The notes beneath the pieces were generated by a model that saw only the letters and a list, made by a program, of their open reading frames with translations, ran no database searches and was not told where the DNA came from. A DNA stretch of 64,000 nt from Nostoc sp. TCL240-02. Lineage in GTDB: Bacteria > Cyanobacteriota > Cyanobacteriia > Cyanobacteriales > Nostocaceae. Made by a program: the position numbers and the translations under genes. The first letter of the stretch is position 1. Each line of letters opens with the position of its first letter. Shown here piece by piece: positions 11,117 through 20,282 of this stretch. The DNA lies in NCBI RefSeq assembly GCF_013343235.1, contig NZ_CP040094.1, positions 3,410,501-3,474,500 on the forward strand, read 5' to 3'.

Positions 11117-12181
11117 TTATTTAAGAAACACCAGTCCACTATATAAATGGAAAGCTGAGTCCCAAGTAGTCTGTTCCCTGCGAAACAAATGAATATGTGA
11201 CTTGATATGACCCAACATTTCTGTTTGGTCTAATGTTGTATCTGCAAATGATGTGAAATCTGACCAAATTTTAACTTGAGGTAGTTGCTGGTCAATCCAA
11301 CTTGATAAACTATTCCAATTAATTCTGATTGTATTTTGGCTAGCTTGGGGAATGATTTTTAAACCTTGCTGGAATTCATAGCCGTTATCATCAAATCGAA
11401 GAATGCAACGTCTACCAGGTAGGTGTAAATCACAAAACTGGGCATAGTCTTGTGTTTGAGTTTTCCATTCCAGTTTACGGCGGGCATTGACATCTACAAC
11501 TTGCTCAAAAATGGGCAATAGTCCCACTACTCTAGCTGTGACTTCTGACCAGTCAAAGGTGAGAGAACCGAGTTGATTTGTGTCATTACAGCAAACAACA
11601 GTAGCTTGTGGTGTAGATTCTTGAAAATGTTTGACTTGATAAACTTGAATTTGCTGAATTTGAGCTAGTGATGCCCAAAAGCAAGGAATATCAGCCTGCT
11701 GTAACTGTTTGCCGTAAAATTTTAGTTCTCCCACTTGTCCAGTACGGTACAACCTCCAGCCACGACTTGGCATTAATAGCCGTGCGGTATAGGGATCTAG
11801 CTGCATAATCTGGGCAAATTTTCGAGATGCGTCTGTTTTCATCTCGTTACTGAGTGGCTCTAAAACTAGTACACCAAGTTCAGTGTTATTAGGTTCAGAT
11901 TTTGCTTGGGAAATGGCTCTTTGTCTTTGTTCAATCTCAATTTCTTGCAGTCGTTGCAAACCTTGACGTGCTAGCGACATTATTTTGGTATTTGTCGTAT
12001 CTTGCAGCAGTTGCCGATAAACTTTGTTCGCATCCTGATGCTTTCCAGATACTTCATGCAAGCGACCAAGATAAAATTGCACCCAAGGATTGTCTGGTGA
12101 TTCTATTAGCAGCTGTTTGAGTAATTTAGCAGCTGTTTGATAATCTTTATGGTCAAAGGCGATCGCAACTTGCTCAATCAT
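11117..12181 (-). CDS. tetratricopeptide-repeat protein, function unknown
   Basis: A 354-residue protein. The N-terminal 80 residues are TPR-like (DYQTAAKLLKQLLIESPDNPWVQFYLGRLHEVSGKHQDANKVYRQLL). A mixed region of about 260 residues follows with no motif I recognise; it includes VLVLEPLSNEMK and a C-terminal part rich in Trp. There is no signal peptide or membrane segment, so it is probably cytoplasmic. GTG at 12184 directly precedes the ATG used here. It stands alone between the urease operon and rsmE. Confidence 0.75.
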   Translation of the reverse strand: MIEQVAIAFDHKDYQTAAKLLKQLLIESPDNPWVQFYLGRLHEVSGKHQDANKVYRQLLQDTTNTKIMSLARQGLQRLQEIEIEQRQRAISQAKSEPNNTELGVLVLEPLSNEMKTDASRKFAQIMQLDPYTARLLMPSRGWRLYRTGQVGELKFYGKQLQQADIPCFWASLAQIQQIQVYQVKHFQESTPQATVVCCNDTNQLGSLTFDWSEVTARVVGLLPIFEQVVDVNARRKLEWKTQTQDYAQFCDLHLPGRRCILRFDDNGYEFQQGLKIIPQASQNTIRINWNSLSSWIDQQLPQVKIWSDFTSFADTTLDQTEMLGHIKSHIHLFRREQTTWDSAFHLYSGLVFLK

Positions 12182-12255
12182 CACTTATAAATACGCGCTA
12201 GAGTGATGTCTCGCGCAAAATCACTTTTGCGTGAGCTATAAATCAATACGGTTCA

Positions 12256-12285
12256 GAGACGCGATAAATCGCCGTCTCTACAAGT
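12256..12285. repeat. dispersed GACGCGATAAATCGCCGTC repeat
   Basis: A palindromic dispersed repeat whose core GACGCGATAAATCGCCGTC reappears at 57503-57529 and, inverted, at 57541-57567. It can fold on itself through GCGAT/ATCGC. Confidence 0.8.
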
Positions 12286-12324
12286 GTTTTGGTCTTATCT
12301 GAACTGTATTGAGCTATAAATCAT

Positions 12325-13053
12325 TTATACTTCACAACTTGCAGTAATTAAGGATAATGCTACTACTGGGGCTGTAACTGCTCTCAAGATGCGACGACCA
12401 AGGGAAACAGGTTGAAATCCAGCTGACTTCGCATTCTCAATTTCTTGTGTTGTCCATCCTCCCTCTGGGCCAGTAGCAATGACAATTGTCATTTGTCCTT
12501 TGTGGTGTAAGCAATCTTTTAAATGGGGAAACTCACCACGCGCTTCACAGATATATTGCTGGCTGTTTGCAAATGACAGATGATTCATGACTAATGACAA
12601 ACCCATATTAAAAGCAACAGGCTCTAAAATTGTTGGTACAAAAGAGCGTTCTGATTGTTCGGCGGCTTCCGCAGCGATGCGCCGCCAGCGTTCGAGCTTT
12701 TGAGGACTAGGATGAAGTAAGGTGCGATCGCTCAATACTGGTGCAATACAAGTTACTCCCAATTCTGTGCAACATCGCACCACTTCATCAAACCCATTAC
12801 CTTTGGGTAACGCCACCATCAGCGTAATCGATACAGGTAATTCAGTTTCTACCAAAAGCGCTTCTAAAACCTGTGCTTGTTCCCCTGCTAGCTGCGCTAA
12901 CCACCATTTTCCCTTACCATCCATTGCAATAAAGCGATCGCCTTCGTGCAAGCGTAACACCCGCCCCAAATAATGTTGCTGTTCTTTGGTGAGCAAAATT
13001 TGCCCTTGTTGAAATTGGGAGGGTGCGATCGCAATTCTTTGCAGTTGAGACAT
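12325..13053 (-). CDS. rsmE: 16S rRNA (uracil-1498-N3)-methyltransferase
   Basis: A 242-residue SPOUT methyltransferase that modifies U1498 of 16S rRNA. QQHYLGRVLRLHEGDRF is the N-terminal PUA-like part; ALPKGNGFDEVVRCCTELGV, RSFVP, IATGPEGGWTTQEIE and LGRRILRAVTA are the RsmE knot motifs. In the last, Arg-Ala replaces the more usual Arg-Thr-Glu. The frame is open 54 bases further upstream into the 22-bp palindrome, but MSQLQRIAI at 13053 is the natural family start. Confidence 0.93.
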   Translation of the reverse strand: MSQLQRIAIAPSQFQQGQILLTKEQQHYLGRVLRLHEGDRFIAMDGKGKWWLAQLAGEQAQVLEALLVETELPVSITLMVALPKGNGFDEVVRCCTELGVTCIAPVLSDRTLLHPSPQKLERWRRIAAEAAEQSERSFVPTILEPVAFNMGLSLVMNHLSFANSQQYICEARGEFPHLKDCLHHKGQMTIVIATGPEGGWTTQEIENAKSAGFQPVSLGRRILRAVTAPVVALSLITASCEV

Positions 13054-13077
13054 GGGAGTTGAGAATTTCAAGAATAT

Positions 13078-13127
13078 CAAACCATAAATGGACACAAATA
13101 AATCCATTTGTGTCCATTTATGGTTTG
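13078..13127. repeat. perfect 22-bp inverted repeat, 6-nt loop
   Basis: Arms 13078-13099 and 13106-13127 are exact reverse complements around AAATCC. It lies between the stop of the sulfite reductase gene and the start of rsmE, both on the minus strand, so it may end sulfite reductase transcription. There is no T-run of note. Confidence 0.9.
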
Positions 13128-13141
13128 GTTATTTATTCACC

Positions 13142-15058
13142 TTACGAAAGATTCTGGAAGTAAGCCTCTAACGCTTCAGTCACCAACTGAGTCATCGGCT
13201 TACCTTGACTTTGGGCCACGTCCTTCAATTTGCCATAAACCTCTTCTTTCAAGTTCACCCGATGGCGCGATTTGTTTGCACCATTGGCTGCTTGGGGTTC
13301 GTAGGTGGCGCTAAATTCGCGGATGGCATCAAAACCAACGCGATCGCAAAAATCACCAAAGCTTTCCTTAGATTTCCGAGATTTCTTAAAGTAAACAAAA
13401 ATCGGCTCTAGGAAGGTGTCTAAATCATTATGGTGCAGTTTTTCTATGTAAGGTTGCGCTAGTCGAGTCTGATTTGGCGAACCACCTAACCATAATTGGT
13501 AAGATTCTGGGGCGCTACCGACAAAGCCCAATTCTGCTAAGTAGGGACGAGCGCAACCGTTGGGGCATCCGGTCATCCTTACCACAAAATGTTCATTTTG
13601 TAAACCAACTTTATCTAACAGAGTGCGAACCCGTTCCAAAATCCCCGGTATTGCCCGTTCTGATTCTGTAATTGCCAAGCCACAAGTAGGCAAAGCCGGA
13701 CAAGCCATTGCATACCGCACTAAAGGTTCTATTTTACTGGGGTCGTCTACGACACCGTAACGGCTAAGAATGTCTTGAATAGCTTCCTTGCTACCTGGTT
13801 CGATATCGTAAAAAATCAGGTTGTGGTTGGCTGTTAGACGGATGTGTAAGTTGAACTGCTCGACAATTTCCCGCAAAGCAGTTTTCAGTTGAAACGAACC
13901 TTCATCCTTGACTCGACCATTTTCAATGGAAATTCCTAAAAATAGCTTGCCATCACCTTGTTCATTCCAGCCGAGGAAGTCGTAATATTTAAACTCTGGC
14001 AGTGGTTTGAAGGTTTCGACTGGTTTACCGAAATATTCTTCAACTTGGGTGCGGAATTTATCTACACCCCAATCGTTGATTAGATATTTTAATCTGGCGT
14101 GACGACGGTCGGTGCGATCGCCATAATCTCTCTGGGTAGCAACAATTGCTTTCACAATGTCGTAAACATCATCTTTCGTAACATAACCGATGGGGTCTGC
14201 CAACCTAGCGAAAGTTTCTTCTTTACCGTGTGTCCGCCCTAAGCCACCACCAGCAAAAATATTAAATCCTTCTAATTGTTTCTTTTTATTGGTCATTACG
14301 ACCAAAGTCAGGTCTTGGGAATACAAATCCACCGAATTATCCCCTGGCACAGTCACGCAAATTTTGAACTTGCGAGGCATATAGTGAGTGCCATAAATTG
14401 GTTCTTCGTTGTCATGAATAATTGTGCCATTCCCATTGCGCTGTCGGGCTGCCTTAACCTCTGGGTATTCTTCAGCACTAATTGCTTTTTCCCCATCTAG
14501 CCAAATTTCGTAATAAGCGCCTGTCTGCGCTGACAGCAAATCAGCAATATTCTGAGCATATTCCCAAGCATACTGATACTCTGGGCGATTTTTAAAGGGG
14601 ACTGGTGGTGCCATGACGTTGCGGTTGATGTCGCCGCAAGCTCCCAAAGTCGAACCCAGATTTTTGACAATTGTGGCAATTGATGCTTTAAGATTCTTCT
14701 TTAAAATACCGTGCAGTTGGAAACCTTGACGGGTAGTTGCGCGTAACGTATGGTTGCCATACTCATCAGCGATTTTATCTAAAGCCAGATACAGCTGCGG
14801 CGGTACTAAACCACCCGGATTTTTTGTCCGCAGCATAAACTGGTAATCTTTTTCCTGTCCCTTGGTGCGGTTGTCGCGGTTATCCTGCTGGTAAGAACCG
14901 TGATACTTCAAAAGCTGCACTGCATTTTCGGTAAAATGGGTAGTATCTTGAAGAATTTCAGTTGCTACAGGTTCACGCAAAAAATTACTATTTTCCTTGA
15001 TTCCTTCTACTTTAGAAGGCTTACGGTTAGCGATTGGGGAAGGAGCAGATTTAACCAT
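13142..15058 (-). CDS. sir: ferredoxin-sulfite reductase with a C-terminal RHH-like tail
   Basis: A 638-residue assimilatory ferredoxin-dependent sulfite reductase that reduces sulfite to sulfide with six electrons from ferredoxin at a siroheme/[4Fe-4S] centre. The four cluster cysteines are C453 and C459 (CPALPTC) and C498 and C502 (CPNGC). The substrate-binding basic residues lie in [21 protein letters not shown] and CGDINRNV. The last 45 residues ([20 protein letters not shown]..., then [12 protein letters not shown]) look like a ribbon-helix-helix module absent from E. coli CysI. The start MVKSAP is the only good ATG. A structured leader lies upstream. Confidence 0.95.
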   Translation of the reverse strand: MVKSAPSPIANRKPSKVEGIKENSNFLREPVATEILQDTTHFTENAVQLLKYHGSYQQDNRDNRTKGQEKDYQFMLRTKNPGGLVPPQLYLALDKIADEYGNHTLRATTRQGFQLHGILKKNLKASIATIVKNLGSTLGACGDINRNVMAPPVPFKNRPEYQYAWEYAQNIADLLSAQTGAYYEIWLDGEKAISAEEYPEVKAARQRNGNGTIIHDNEEPIYGTHYMPRKFKICVTVPGDNSVDLYSQDLTLVVMTNKKKQLEGFNIFAGGGLGRTHGKEETFARLADPIGYVTKDDVYDIVKAIVATQRDYGDRTDRRHARLKYLINDWGVDKFRTQVEEYFGKPVETFKPLPEFKYYDFLGWNEQGDGKLFLGISIENGRVKDEGSFQLKTALREIVEQFNLHIRLTANHNLIFYDIEPGSKEAIQDILSRYGVVDDPSKIEPLVRYAMACPALPTCGLAITESERAIPGILERVRTLLDKVGLQNEHFVVRMTGCPNGCARPYLAELGFVGSAPESYQLWLGGSPNQTRLAQPYIEKLHHNDLDTFLEPIFVYFKKSRKSKESFGDFCDRVGFDAIREFSATYEPQAANGANKSRHRVNLKEEVYGKLKDVAQSQGKPMTQLVTEALEAYFQNLS

Positions 15059-15059
15059 T

Positions 15060-15165
15060 AGACTTGTATAGTATTCTCAATAAAGCATTACGTAGACACC
15101 GAATCAGCACCTTTCGGCTACTTTATCCCCGGTAATCCGGCCGGAATCATGAGGAATGATTTAAT
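15060..15165 (-). promoter_or_regulatory. possible structured 5' leader of sir
   Basis: On the minus strand the 100 nt before the sir start can form AATCAT(5 nt)ATGATT, and a two-part stem in which GTAG and CTAC enclose CCGAA and TTCGG around AGGTGCTGA. The AGGTGCTGATTC string recalls the 3' part of S-box (SAM) aptamers, but the rest of that aptamer is not visible. This is a leader candidate only. Confidence 0.3.
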
Positions 15166-15240
15166 TTTACCACGGCAAAAGCCGGGTTTGTCAGTGATGT
15201 AACACTTAACAAAACCAGCTTTTGGGAGTAGTGAGTTTTT

Positions 15241-15440
15241 AGTGCTAAGTCCTGAGTACGTGAACTACCCCACCGTAAGACGGACGGGACTTCCCAATTC
15301 ATTGGAAATAGCCTCTAAAACTCCGTAGCTTTATTGGTCTGACATTCCCTCGCTCTCGCTGGAGTCCTGGTTCTCAAGACCCAAATGTTTTACCCTGAGC
15401 GAAGTCGTTCGCGCAGCGTCTCCAAGAGTTGGATTTTCTT
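15241..15440 (-). mobile_element. remnant of an IS200/IS605-type (TnpB) element 3' end
   Basis: Read leftward, the segment contains GGGAAGTCCCGTCC and a small CCGT(AAGA)CGG hairpin before GGGGTAGTTCAC, the look of the right end of cyanobacterial IS605/IS1341-type elements. A short open frame just upstream ends ...LGLENQDSSESEGMSDQ, like the far C-terminus of TnpB proteins. No tnpB body remains. The remainder of 15059-15682 holds only the sir leader and A+T-rich sequence. Confidence 0.4.
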
Positions 15441-15682
15441 GCAACATATACCTATTAGCTTAGTTTTCGCTTATGGCATTGATGGTCAAGACTTAACTAG
15501 ATTACCAGAAAAATTGGGGAAACACTCATACATCCAATATAAGTTTATTGCATAAGTAAAAAATCAATATTGGATGCAATCGTCATCACCCGCTCACAAT
15601 ACCTACCAAGCTTAGGTTGAGGGTGGGGACTTCCGCTTTACGTTAAATAAAGTATGGAGTGACTAAAGACTCAATAATTTTT

Positions 15683-16222
15683 TTATTTGAAGCGATAGCC
15701 AAGACCACCATTTATGGTGACAGCAGAAGCATCGCTATTTTGGTAGGCACCAAGTCCGACTTTAGCGTTAGTGTAGACGAGGAAATTGCTAGCAACTTCC
15801 GATTCAACACCAGCACCTAGCACTACTGAATCTCTATTACCTATAGGAGTTGGTAAGCCATCTTTTTCTACAAAAGAATAACCACCAGTTAAATAGGCGT
15901 TAGTTCTATTAGCGATAGGCACATCCACAGAAAGTTCTGGGATGATAGCACTTGTCTTATCACTCCAGATAACATTACCACGTGCAGAAAATGGCGTAGT
16001 TCCTAATTTCACGCGGCCTGTAACATTACCACCAAATGTAGCAGCATCGTTGATACCTTGTCCGCCGCTCGTAACGCCAGATGCAACACCAGCACCAATA
16101 TAACTAGCGTCAGTACCCTTTTTCGTTTCAGCAAAAGCTTGACCAGCTGATAGAACCAGAGGAGCAACTATTAAGGAAGATAATGCAGAAATTGTGACAA
16201 AAGACTTGAGTAAGCGTTTCAT
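15683..16222 (-). CDS. secreted small beta-barrel-like protein
   Basis: A 179-residue protein with a clear signal peptide (MKRLLKSFVTISALSSL..., cleavage likely after AFA near residue 31). The mature part alternates short Gly-rich and polar strands and ends GGLGYRFK, with a penultimate Phe like outer-membrane barrels. At about 150 residues it would be an 8-strand porin-like or OmpA-like barrel. TTG at 16234 is also in frame, but ATG 16222 gives the better signal sequence. It has no operon partner; the function is unknown. Confidence 0.7.
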   Translation of the reverse strand: MKRLLKSFVTISALSSLIVAPLVLSAGQAFAETKKGTDASYIGAGVASGVTSGGQGINDAATFGGNVTGRVKLGTTPFSARGNVIWSDKTSAIIPELSVDVPIANRTNAYLTGGYSFVEKDGLPTPIGNRDSVVLGAGVESEVASNFLVYTNAKVGLGAYQNSDASAVTINGGLGYRFK

Positions 16223-16606
16223 AGTTTTTACCAAAATTTGTAGTTTTTACTTATATATTTCCAGTCGAAAATTGGGTAATAATGTTCCAAATGTTTCCCA
16301 ATTTTTATTAAATGAATGTTGCTATTGATGCATAACGTTTACAAGCTAACTATTGCTGATAGTGCTGTAATAATTACATTCAATGTCTTTTCATCCTGGT
16401 TCTTTGTTCCAAAAATAGACGCTTTTAAAACTGGCACAATATTTGGAACTAAAACTAAGTCGGAATATAGTGAATAAAATACCCAATTAACAATTTTTGC
16501 CGAGCTTTTCACAGAGGATGAAAAACTTGGCTGTAGCATTTGTTGCAACAACCTATAGAGAGAATCTATAAAGTTAATTTTGAGCAGTTATCGTGGAGAT
16601 TGAATA
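16223..16606. other. intergenic, nothing recognised
   Basis: A 384-bp A+T-rich gap between the divergent barrel-protein and ADP-ribosylglycohydrolase genes; it must hold both promoters. A 70-codon frame on the minus strand (16339-16551) has no family features and is not called. Confidence 0.5.
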
Positions 16607-17548
16607 ATGCTAACCGGTGCAAAAACGTTGTCTGGCTTGATGGGTTTATGTGTCGGTGATGCGTTGGGTGTGCCAGTGGAGTTTACTAGCCGTGCTGAAC
16701 GAGTAAAATCTCCAGTGACAACGATGCAAGGTTATGGCACATGGAATCAACCACCAGGAACTTGGTCAGATGATAGTTCGTTAAGCTTTTGCCTAGCAGA
16801 ATGCCTTTGTAGGGGGTATTCGTTGGATGCCATAGCTAATTCCTTCTGGCGGTGGTACAAGGAGGCTTACTGGACTCCTCGCGGCGATGTCTTTGATATT
16901 GGTCAAACTACCCACACAGCAATTATGCGCCTCAAACAGGGAGTTGTTCCCCATCAGGCGGGTGGGAAGGTTGAAAATAGTAATGGCAATGGTTCATTGA
17001 TGAGAATCTTGCCAATGGCTTATTGTCACCGAAACTTAACTTTAGGTGAATTGCTGGCACGGGTGCATGATGTTTCAGCGATTACCCATGCTCATGCGCG
17101 ATCGCAAATGTCCTGTGGAATTTATATTAGTATTGCAGTGGCGCTCCTAGAAGGGGCTGACCCACAAACAGCTTATCTACAAGCATTGCAAGATATCCAA
17201 ACAATTTATTCTGTCCGAGAATTTTTGTTAGAAAAGCCGCATTTTGGCAGAATTTTTAGTGGTGAAATTGCCAAGTTACCAGTTGAAGAGATTAATTCTG
17301 GTGGCTATGTGATTGATACCTTGGAATCGTCCCTGTGGTGTTTATTAAATAGCTCGTCTTATTCTGAGGCGGTACTGAAAGCTGTCAACTTAGGCGGAGA
17401 TGCCGATACAACCGCCGCCGTCACTGGTGGTTTAGCAGGAATTTATTACGGGGTGGAAAATATTCCTCAAAAATGGATGAACCAAATTGCTCGTAGACAG
17501 GACATTATTTATTTGGCAGAGCGTTTTGCAAGGGCTGTCTACAGTTGA
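16607..17548 (+). CDS. ADP-ribosylglycohydrolase family protein
   Basis: A 313-residue DraG/ARH-type hydrolase, expected to remove ADP-ribose from proteins or small acceptors. GLCVGDALGVPVEF is the family start; the two metal centres are formed by TWSDDSS (near residue 57) and NLGGDADTTAAVTG near the C-terminus, both intact. GNGSLMRI and the THAHARS segment are also typical. It stands alone. In nitrogen-fixing bacteria DraG reactivates nitrogenase reductase, but many cyanobacterial members have unknown targets, so no symbol is given. Confidence 0.92.
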   Translation: MLTGAKTLSGLMGLCVGDALGVPVEFTSRAERVKSPVTTMQGYGTWNQPPGTWSDDSSLSFCLAECLCRGYSLDAIANSFWRWYKEAYWTPRGDVFDIGQTTHTAIMRLKQGVVPHQAGGKVENSNGNGSLMRILPMAYCHRNLTLGELLARVHDVSAITHAHARSQMSCGIYISIAVALLEGADPQTAYLQALQDIQTIYSVREFLLEKPHFGRIFSGEIAKLPVEEINSGGYVIDTLESSLWCLLNSSSYSEAVLKAVNLGGDADTTAAVTGGLAGIYYGVENIPQKWMNQIARRQDIIYLAERFARAVYS

Positions 17549-17611
17549 AGGGACTGGGGACTGGGTGGGGGGAATAACCAATGCCCAATGCCCAATACCC
17601 CATACCCAATC

Positions 17612-18622
17612 CTAAACCGTAGACAAAGAATAGACCTGACCATCAATCAACAGCCGTGTGATGCCCTTAGCTTGGAGATGAGTACGAGCCTTATGAAGCA
17701 TTTTACTATCAGGAACTTTAATTACGCGATCGCGCTTCGTAGAAAAGCGCTTGGCGACGCGATGATTATCAAACACCGGCAGAGTTCTTTGCTGGGTTTC
17801 CAGGCTAGGAATTTGTCCCAAATCACCAAAGTCCTTGAGGGGTCGGGTAATTAATTCCGAGGAACGGTCAATTACCAAATAACAAGTTTTCGGCAAATTG
17901 GCTATCGACAGAGGTAAAACTTGAACTGATGCTTCACCTGGTCTTCTTTTTGTGACTAAAGGTCTTTCCTCATCCAGGTCATCATCATCAAAGTCTTCTT
18001 CCTCAAAGTCGTCATCCTCTAAATCATCATCTTCTAAATCATCCAAATCCTCCGATTCGTCTAGCAAATCTTCGCCCAGCATCTGCGCGATGACAGCTGC
18101 TCCTGGATGTTTATCCTTTAGCGGTGGAATAGAGATGCTGACTATTTCCGGCGGCTTTTGCTCTGGAGTTTCTAATTTCTCTGTAACTCGGAGCTTCGGT
18201 TTTTCCGCCGCCGAGGGGCGACGGCGCACCCGGCGACTCGCAGCGAGTGATTCTGCCGTTTCCTCTGAGTAAACTTCCTGCTCTACACGAATTACCCGAC
18301 GTGGCTGAGGCTCAACCTTTGTCACTTCCAACGGTGGGCTTTCAATAGGTGGAACTTCTATCTCCGGCTCAGGTTGAGTCAGCAATGGTAACTGCTCGTA
18401 GCTTACCTGCGCCCTGCCTTCAGGAGTTCTCGCAGCCCGCTTTAAAGAGACTAAGTATTCATACTCATCCTCTGGCAAAGTGCTTTTGAGCAGGCGACTA
18501 ATTGTCGAATTACTCACACCATAGCGTTCTGCCAAAGTTGAGGTTGTTTCGGCAGTCTCTCGATATAACTTAAGAATTTCTTGCTTGTCAGAGTCTGTTA
18601 GTTTTCTCACGGTAGATACCAA
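17612..18622 (-). CDS. helix-turn-helix protein with a long acidic linker
   Basis: A 336-residue protein conserved in style among filamentous cyanobacteria. Residues 1-50 form a transposase-like HTH (TETTSTLAERYGVSNSTISRLLK in substance). A Pro/Glu-rich linker and then an almost purely Asp/Glu stretch (about 190-218) follow. The C-terminal 100 residues (VLPLSIANLPKTCYLVIDRSS onward) form a compact domain I do not recognise. It may be a DNA-binding regulator rather than a transposase, since no DDE motif is visible. The start is TTG at 18622, with GTG at 18610 as an alternative. It lies 9 bp after the membrane-protein gene, so the two are probably co-transcribed. Confidence 0.75.
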   Translation of the reverse strand: MVSTVRKLTDSDKQEILKLYRETAETTSTLAERYGVSNSTISRLLKSTLPEDEYEYLVSLKRAARTPEGRAQVSYEQLPLLTQPEPEIEVPPIESPPLEVTKVEPQPRRVIRVEQEVYSEETAESLAASRRVRRRPSAAEKPKLRVTEKLETPEQKPPEIVSISIPPLKDKHPGAAVIAQMLGEDLLDESEDLDDLEDDDLEDDDFEEEDFDDDDLDEERPLVTKRRPGEASVQVLPLSIANLPKTCYLVIDRSSELITRPLKDFGDLGQIPSLETQQRTLPVFDNHRVAKRFSTKRDRVIKVPDSKMLHKARTHLQAKGITRLLIDGQVYSLSTV

Positions 18623-18631
18623 AAATCTTTA

Positions 18632-19483
18632 CTAAGCTCGTTTACGTCCGCTGGTACGCCGCGTTCGTCTTAGTGATGCGTCATATTCTAAGACAGCGCC
18701 CATACCAAATAACACCCCACTAAACACCCAAAACACTTCTAATATCTCCCCACTTTGATAGTTGGGGCCTTGGGCGTATTTAAACCACATATCTGCAATG
18801 TAAAGCGAAAAGGCCGCCGCCGCAATCATTCGCCAAGACTGGGAAACTCTTCCCCCCCAAAAGGCTAGTAGCAGAGTGGTAGCAATAATTAACAAAACTA
18901 CATCGCTAACTACGTAAAACCAATTCAAAATAGCGACTAGCAGTTCTGAGGGTGTTTCCTGTTGCATAGAAATCCACCATGCCAACAAACTACCGAACAC
19001 TGCAATTGCTAACACAATTAGCCACTGCCATTTTTCCAGATTGATTCGCCTGGAAGCCACAGCTAAAATCATGCCTGCGCCAAGTAATAGATAAGTCAGT
19101 ACAAAAAATATATCGCCTACAGACACATCTGGTTCATCTTTTAAAACTATTTCGGTATATCCGAAAATTATCCCCCCAACGAAATAGGAAAGCATACCTA
19201 AGCCAATTAAGAGCCAGACATTTCGCCCACTGACGATTTGTGGACTCAGCCAGTTCCTCAAGCATAAGATACTGGCACCCAAATAAGCTAAAGCTTCAAA
19301 AATATTTGTACCAATTACATACCACTCGGCCCGGCTTTCTATGCCATCGGCTCCGGGAACTTTGGCACTAAACAACAAAAAGTATAGCAGTGCTAGTACG
19401 GCCCAGCCAATATTAGCTAAGACAATGTTCTGAGTATTGAAAATGGATTTAGAAAGGAACGAATTCTCGTAAGAGTTATTCAT
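18632..19483 (-). CDS. polytopic membrane protein, function unknown
   Basis: A 283-residue integral membrane protein with about eight hydrophobic segments (for example NIVLANIGWAVLALLYFLLF, VWLLIGLGMLSYFVGGIIFG, VVSDVVLLIIATTLLLAFW) and a basic C-terminal tail RRTRRTSGRKRA. The layout resembles the membrane sensor parts of cyanobacterial signalling proteins, but there is no output domain. It is the first gene of a two-gene unit with the acidic HTH protein; a membrane sensor with its DNA-binding partner is one reading, not shown. Confidence 0.75.
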   Translation of the reverse strand: MNNSYENSFLSKSIFNTQNIVLANIGWAVLALLYFLLFSAKVPGADGIESRAEWYVIGTNIFEALAYLGASILCLRNWLSPQIVSGRNVWLLIGLGMLSYFVGGIIFGYTEIVLKDEPDVSVGDIFFVLTYLLLGAGMILAVASRRINLEKWQWLIVLAIAVFGSLLAWWISMQQETPSELLVAILNWFYVVSDVVLLIIATTLLLAFWGGRVSQSWRMIAAAAFSLYIADMWFKYAQGPNYQSGEILEVFWVFSGVLFGMGAVLEYDASLRRTRRTSGRKRA

Positions 19484-19622
19484 AGGAATTGACTATGTAG
19501 ATGCACTCTGGCAGTATTTTGAGTTAAAAGACTGTATATCTAGCATTGTGTCTGCCAAGTAATACACAATCGGACAGCAAAAGCAAGTGCCAGTGGCCGG
19601 AATTTTGTTAAAAATTTCCATG

Positions 19623-20282
19623 CTACTGCCACAGTTTACCCAGTGGCGATTGATTTAGCCAATTGATAAATAGCAATCGCTCGGCTTCTGGCATATCTTC
19701 TAGCTTATAAATCACTTGTTTGGTAAAATTAGCATTGCCAAAATATGCTTTTCCTAATCGATGCAGTTCTTGTAACAAAGTAACTACATGATTTTCTTGC
19801 CAATCAGGTATTTTGGCGGTCGGCAAAGGATTGGTAGATACCAAATATTTAACTGCTTCTAGGGAAGATGCTTGAGGAAATTGCTTCTGCTTTAATACTT
19901 CCGCAATATCTTTTTCAAATAATGCAGCTTGTTTAGCACCTAAAAACTCTTCAATGTCGATAGAAACACCCTGTAACAGCAAAATACTAGCTTGGACTAA
20001 AATCGCCATTTTGCCATGACCACCTGTGTCACTATCCAGCTGCTCTAAACGGATTTTACCCCAGACGCTAAACCGTTCGGGTTCCTCGAGCAAAACACAG
20101 GCTTTACCCCGGTTATCCGTTAATTCTCTCCATAAGGCTCTAGCTTCTTCTTCTTGACTAGCTTTGAAAACACTAATCAAGCGAAAAGTCTGCCCTTGAT
20201 AATTGAGAATCGGCACCTGCTGATCCTTTTTTGGGTGCTGAATGCTTGATATTTCAACATCCTGCCGTTTGAGAATAAACAT
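19623..20282 (-). CDS. conserved cyanobacterial protein, function unknown
   Basis: A 219-residue soluble protein with no signal peptide or membrane segment. It begins MFILKRQDVEISSIQHPKKDQQ and contains ARALWRELTDNRGKACVLLEEP, then VWGKIRLEQL, and a helical C-terminal half. I do not recognise a catalytic motif. It is separated from its neighbours, and the unbroken frame and codon use look like a real gene. Confidence 0.75.
   Translation of the reverse strand: MFILKRQDVEISSIQHPKKDQQVPILNYQGQTFRLISVFKASQEEEARALWRELTDNRGKACVLLEEPERFSVWGKIRLEQLDSDTGGHGKMAILVQASILLLQGVSIDIEEFLGAKQAALFEKDIAEVLKQKQFPQASSLEAVKYLVSTNPLPTAKIPDWQENHVVTLLQELHRLGKAYFGNANFTKQVIYKLEDMPEAERLLFINWLNQSPLGKLWQ

Noticed and set aside
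16339..16551. A 70-codon minus-strand frame
   Set aside because: No ribosome-binding site, no recognisable motif and an A+T-rich intergenic composition.
17952..18272. A Ser/Lys-rich 106-codon frame on the plus strand
   Set aside because: It is the complement of the Asp/Glu-rich stretch of the acidic HTH protein; its composition is only the reverse reading of GAT/GAA codons.
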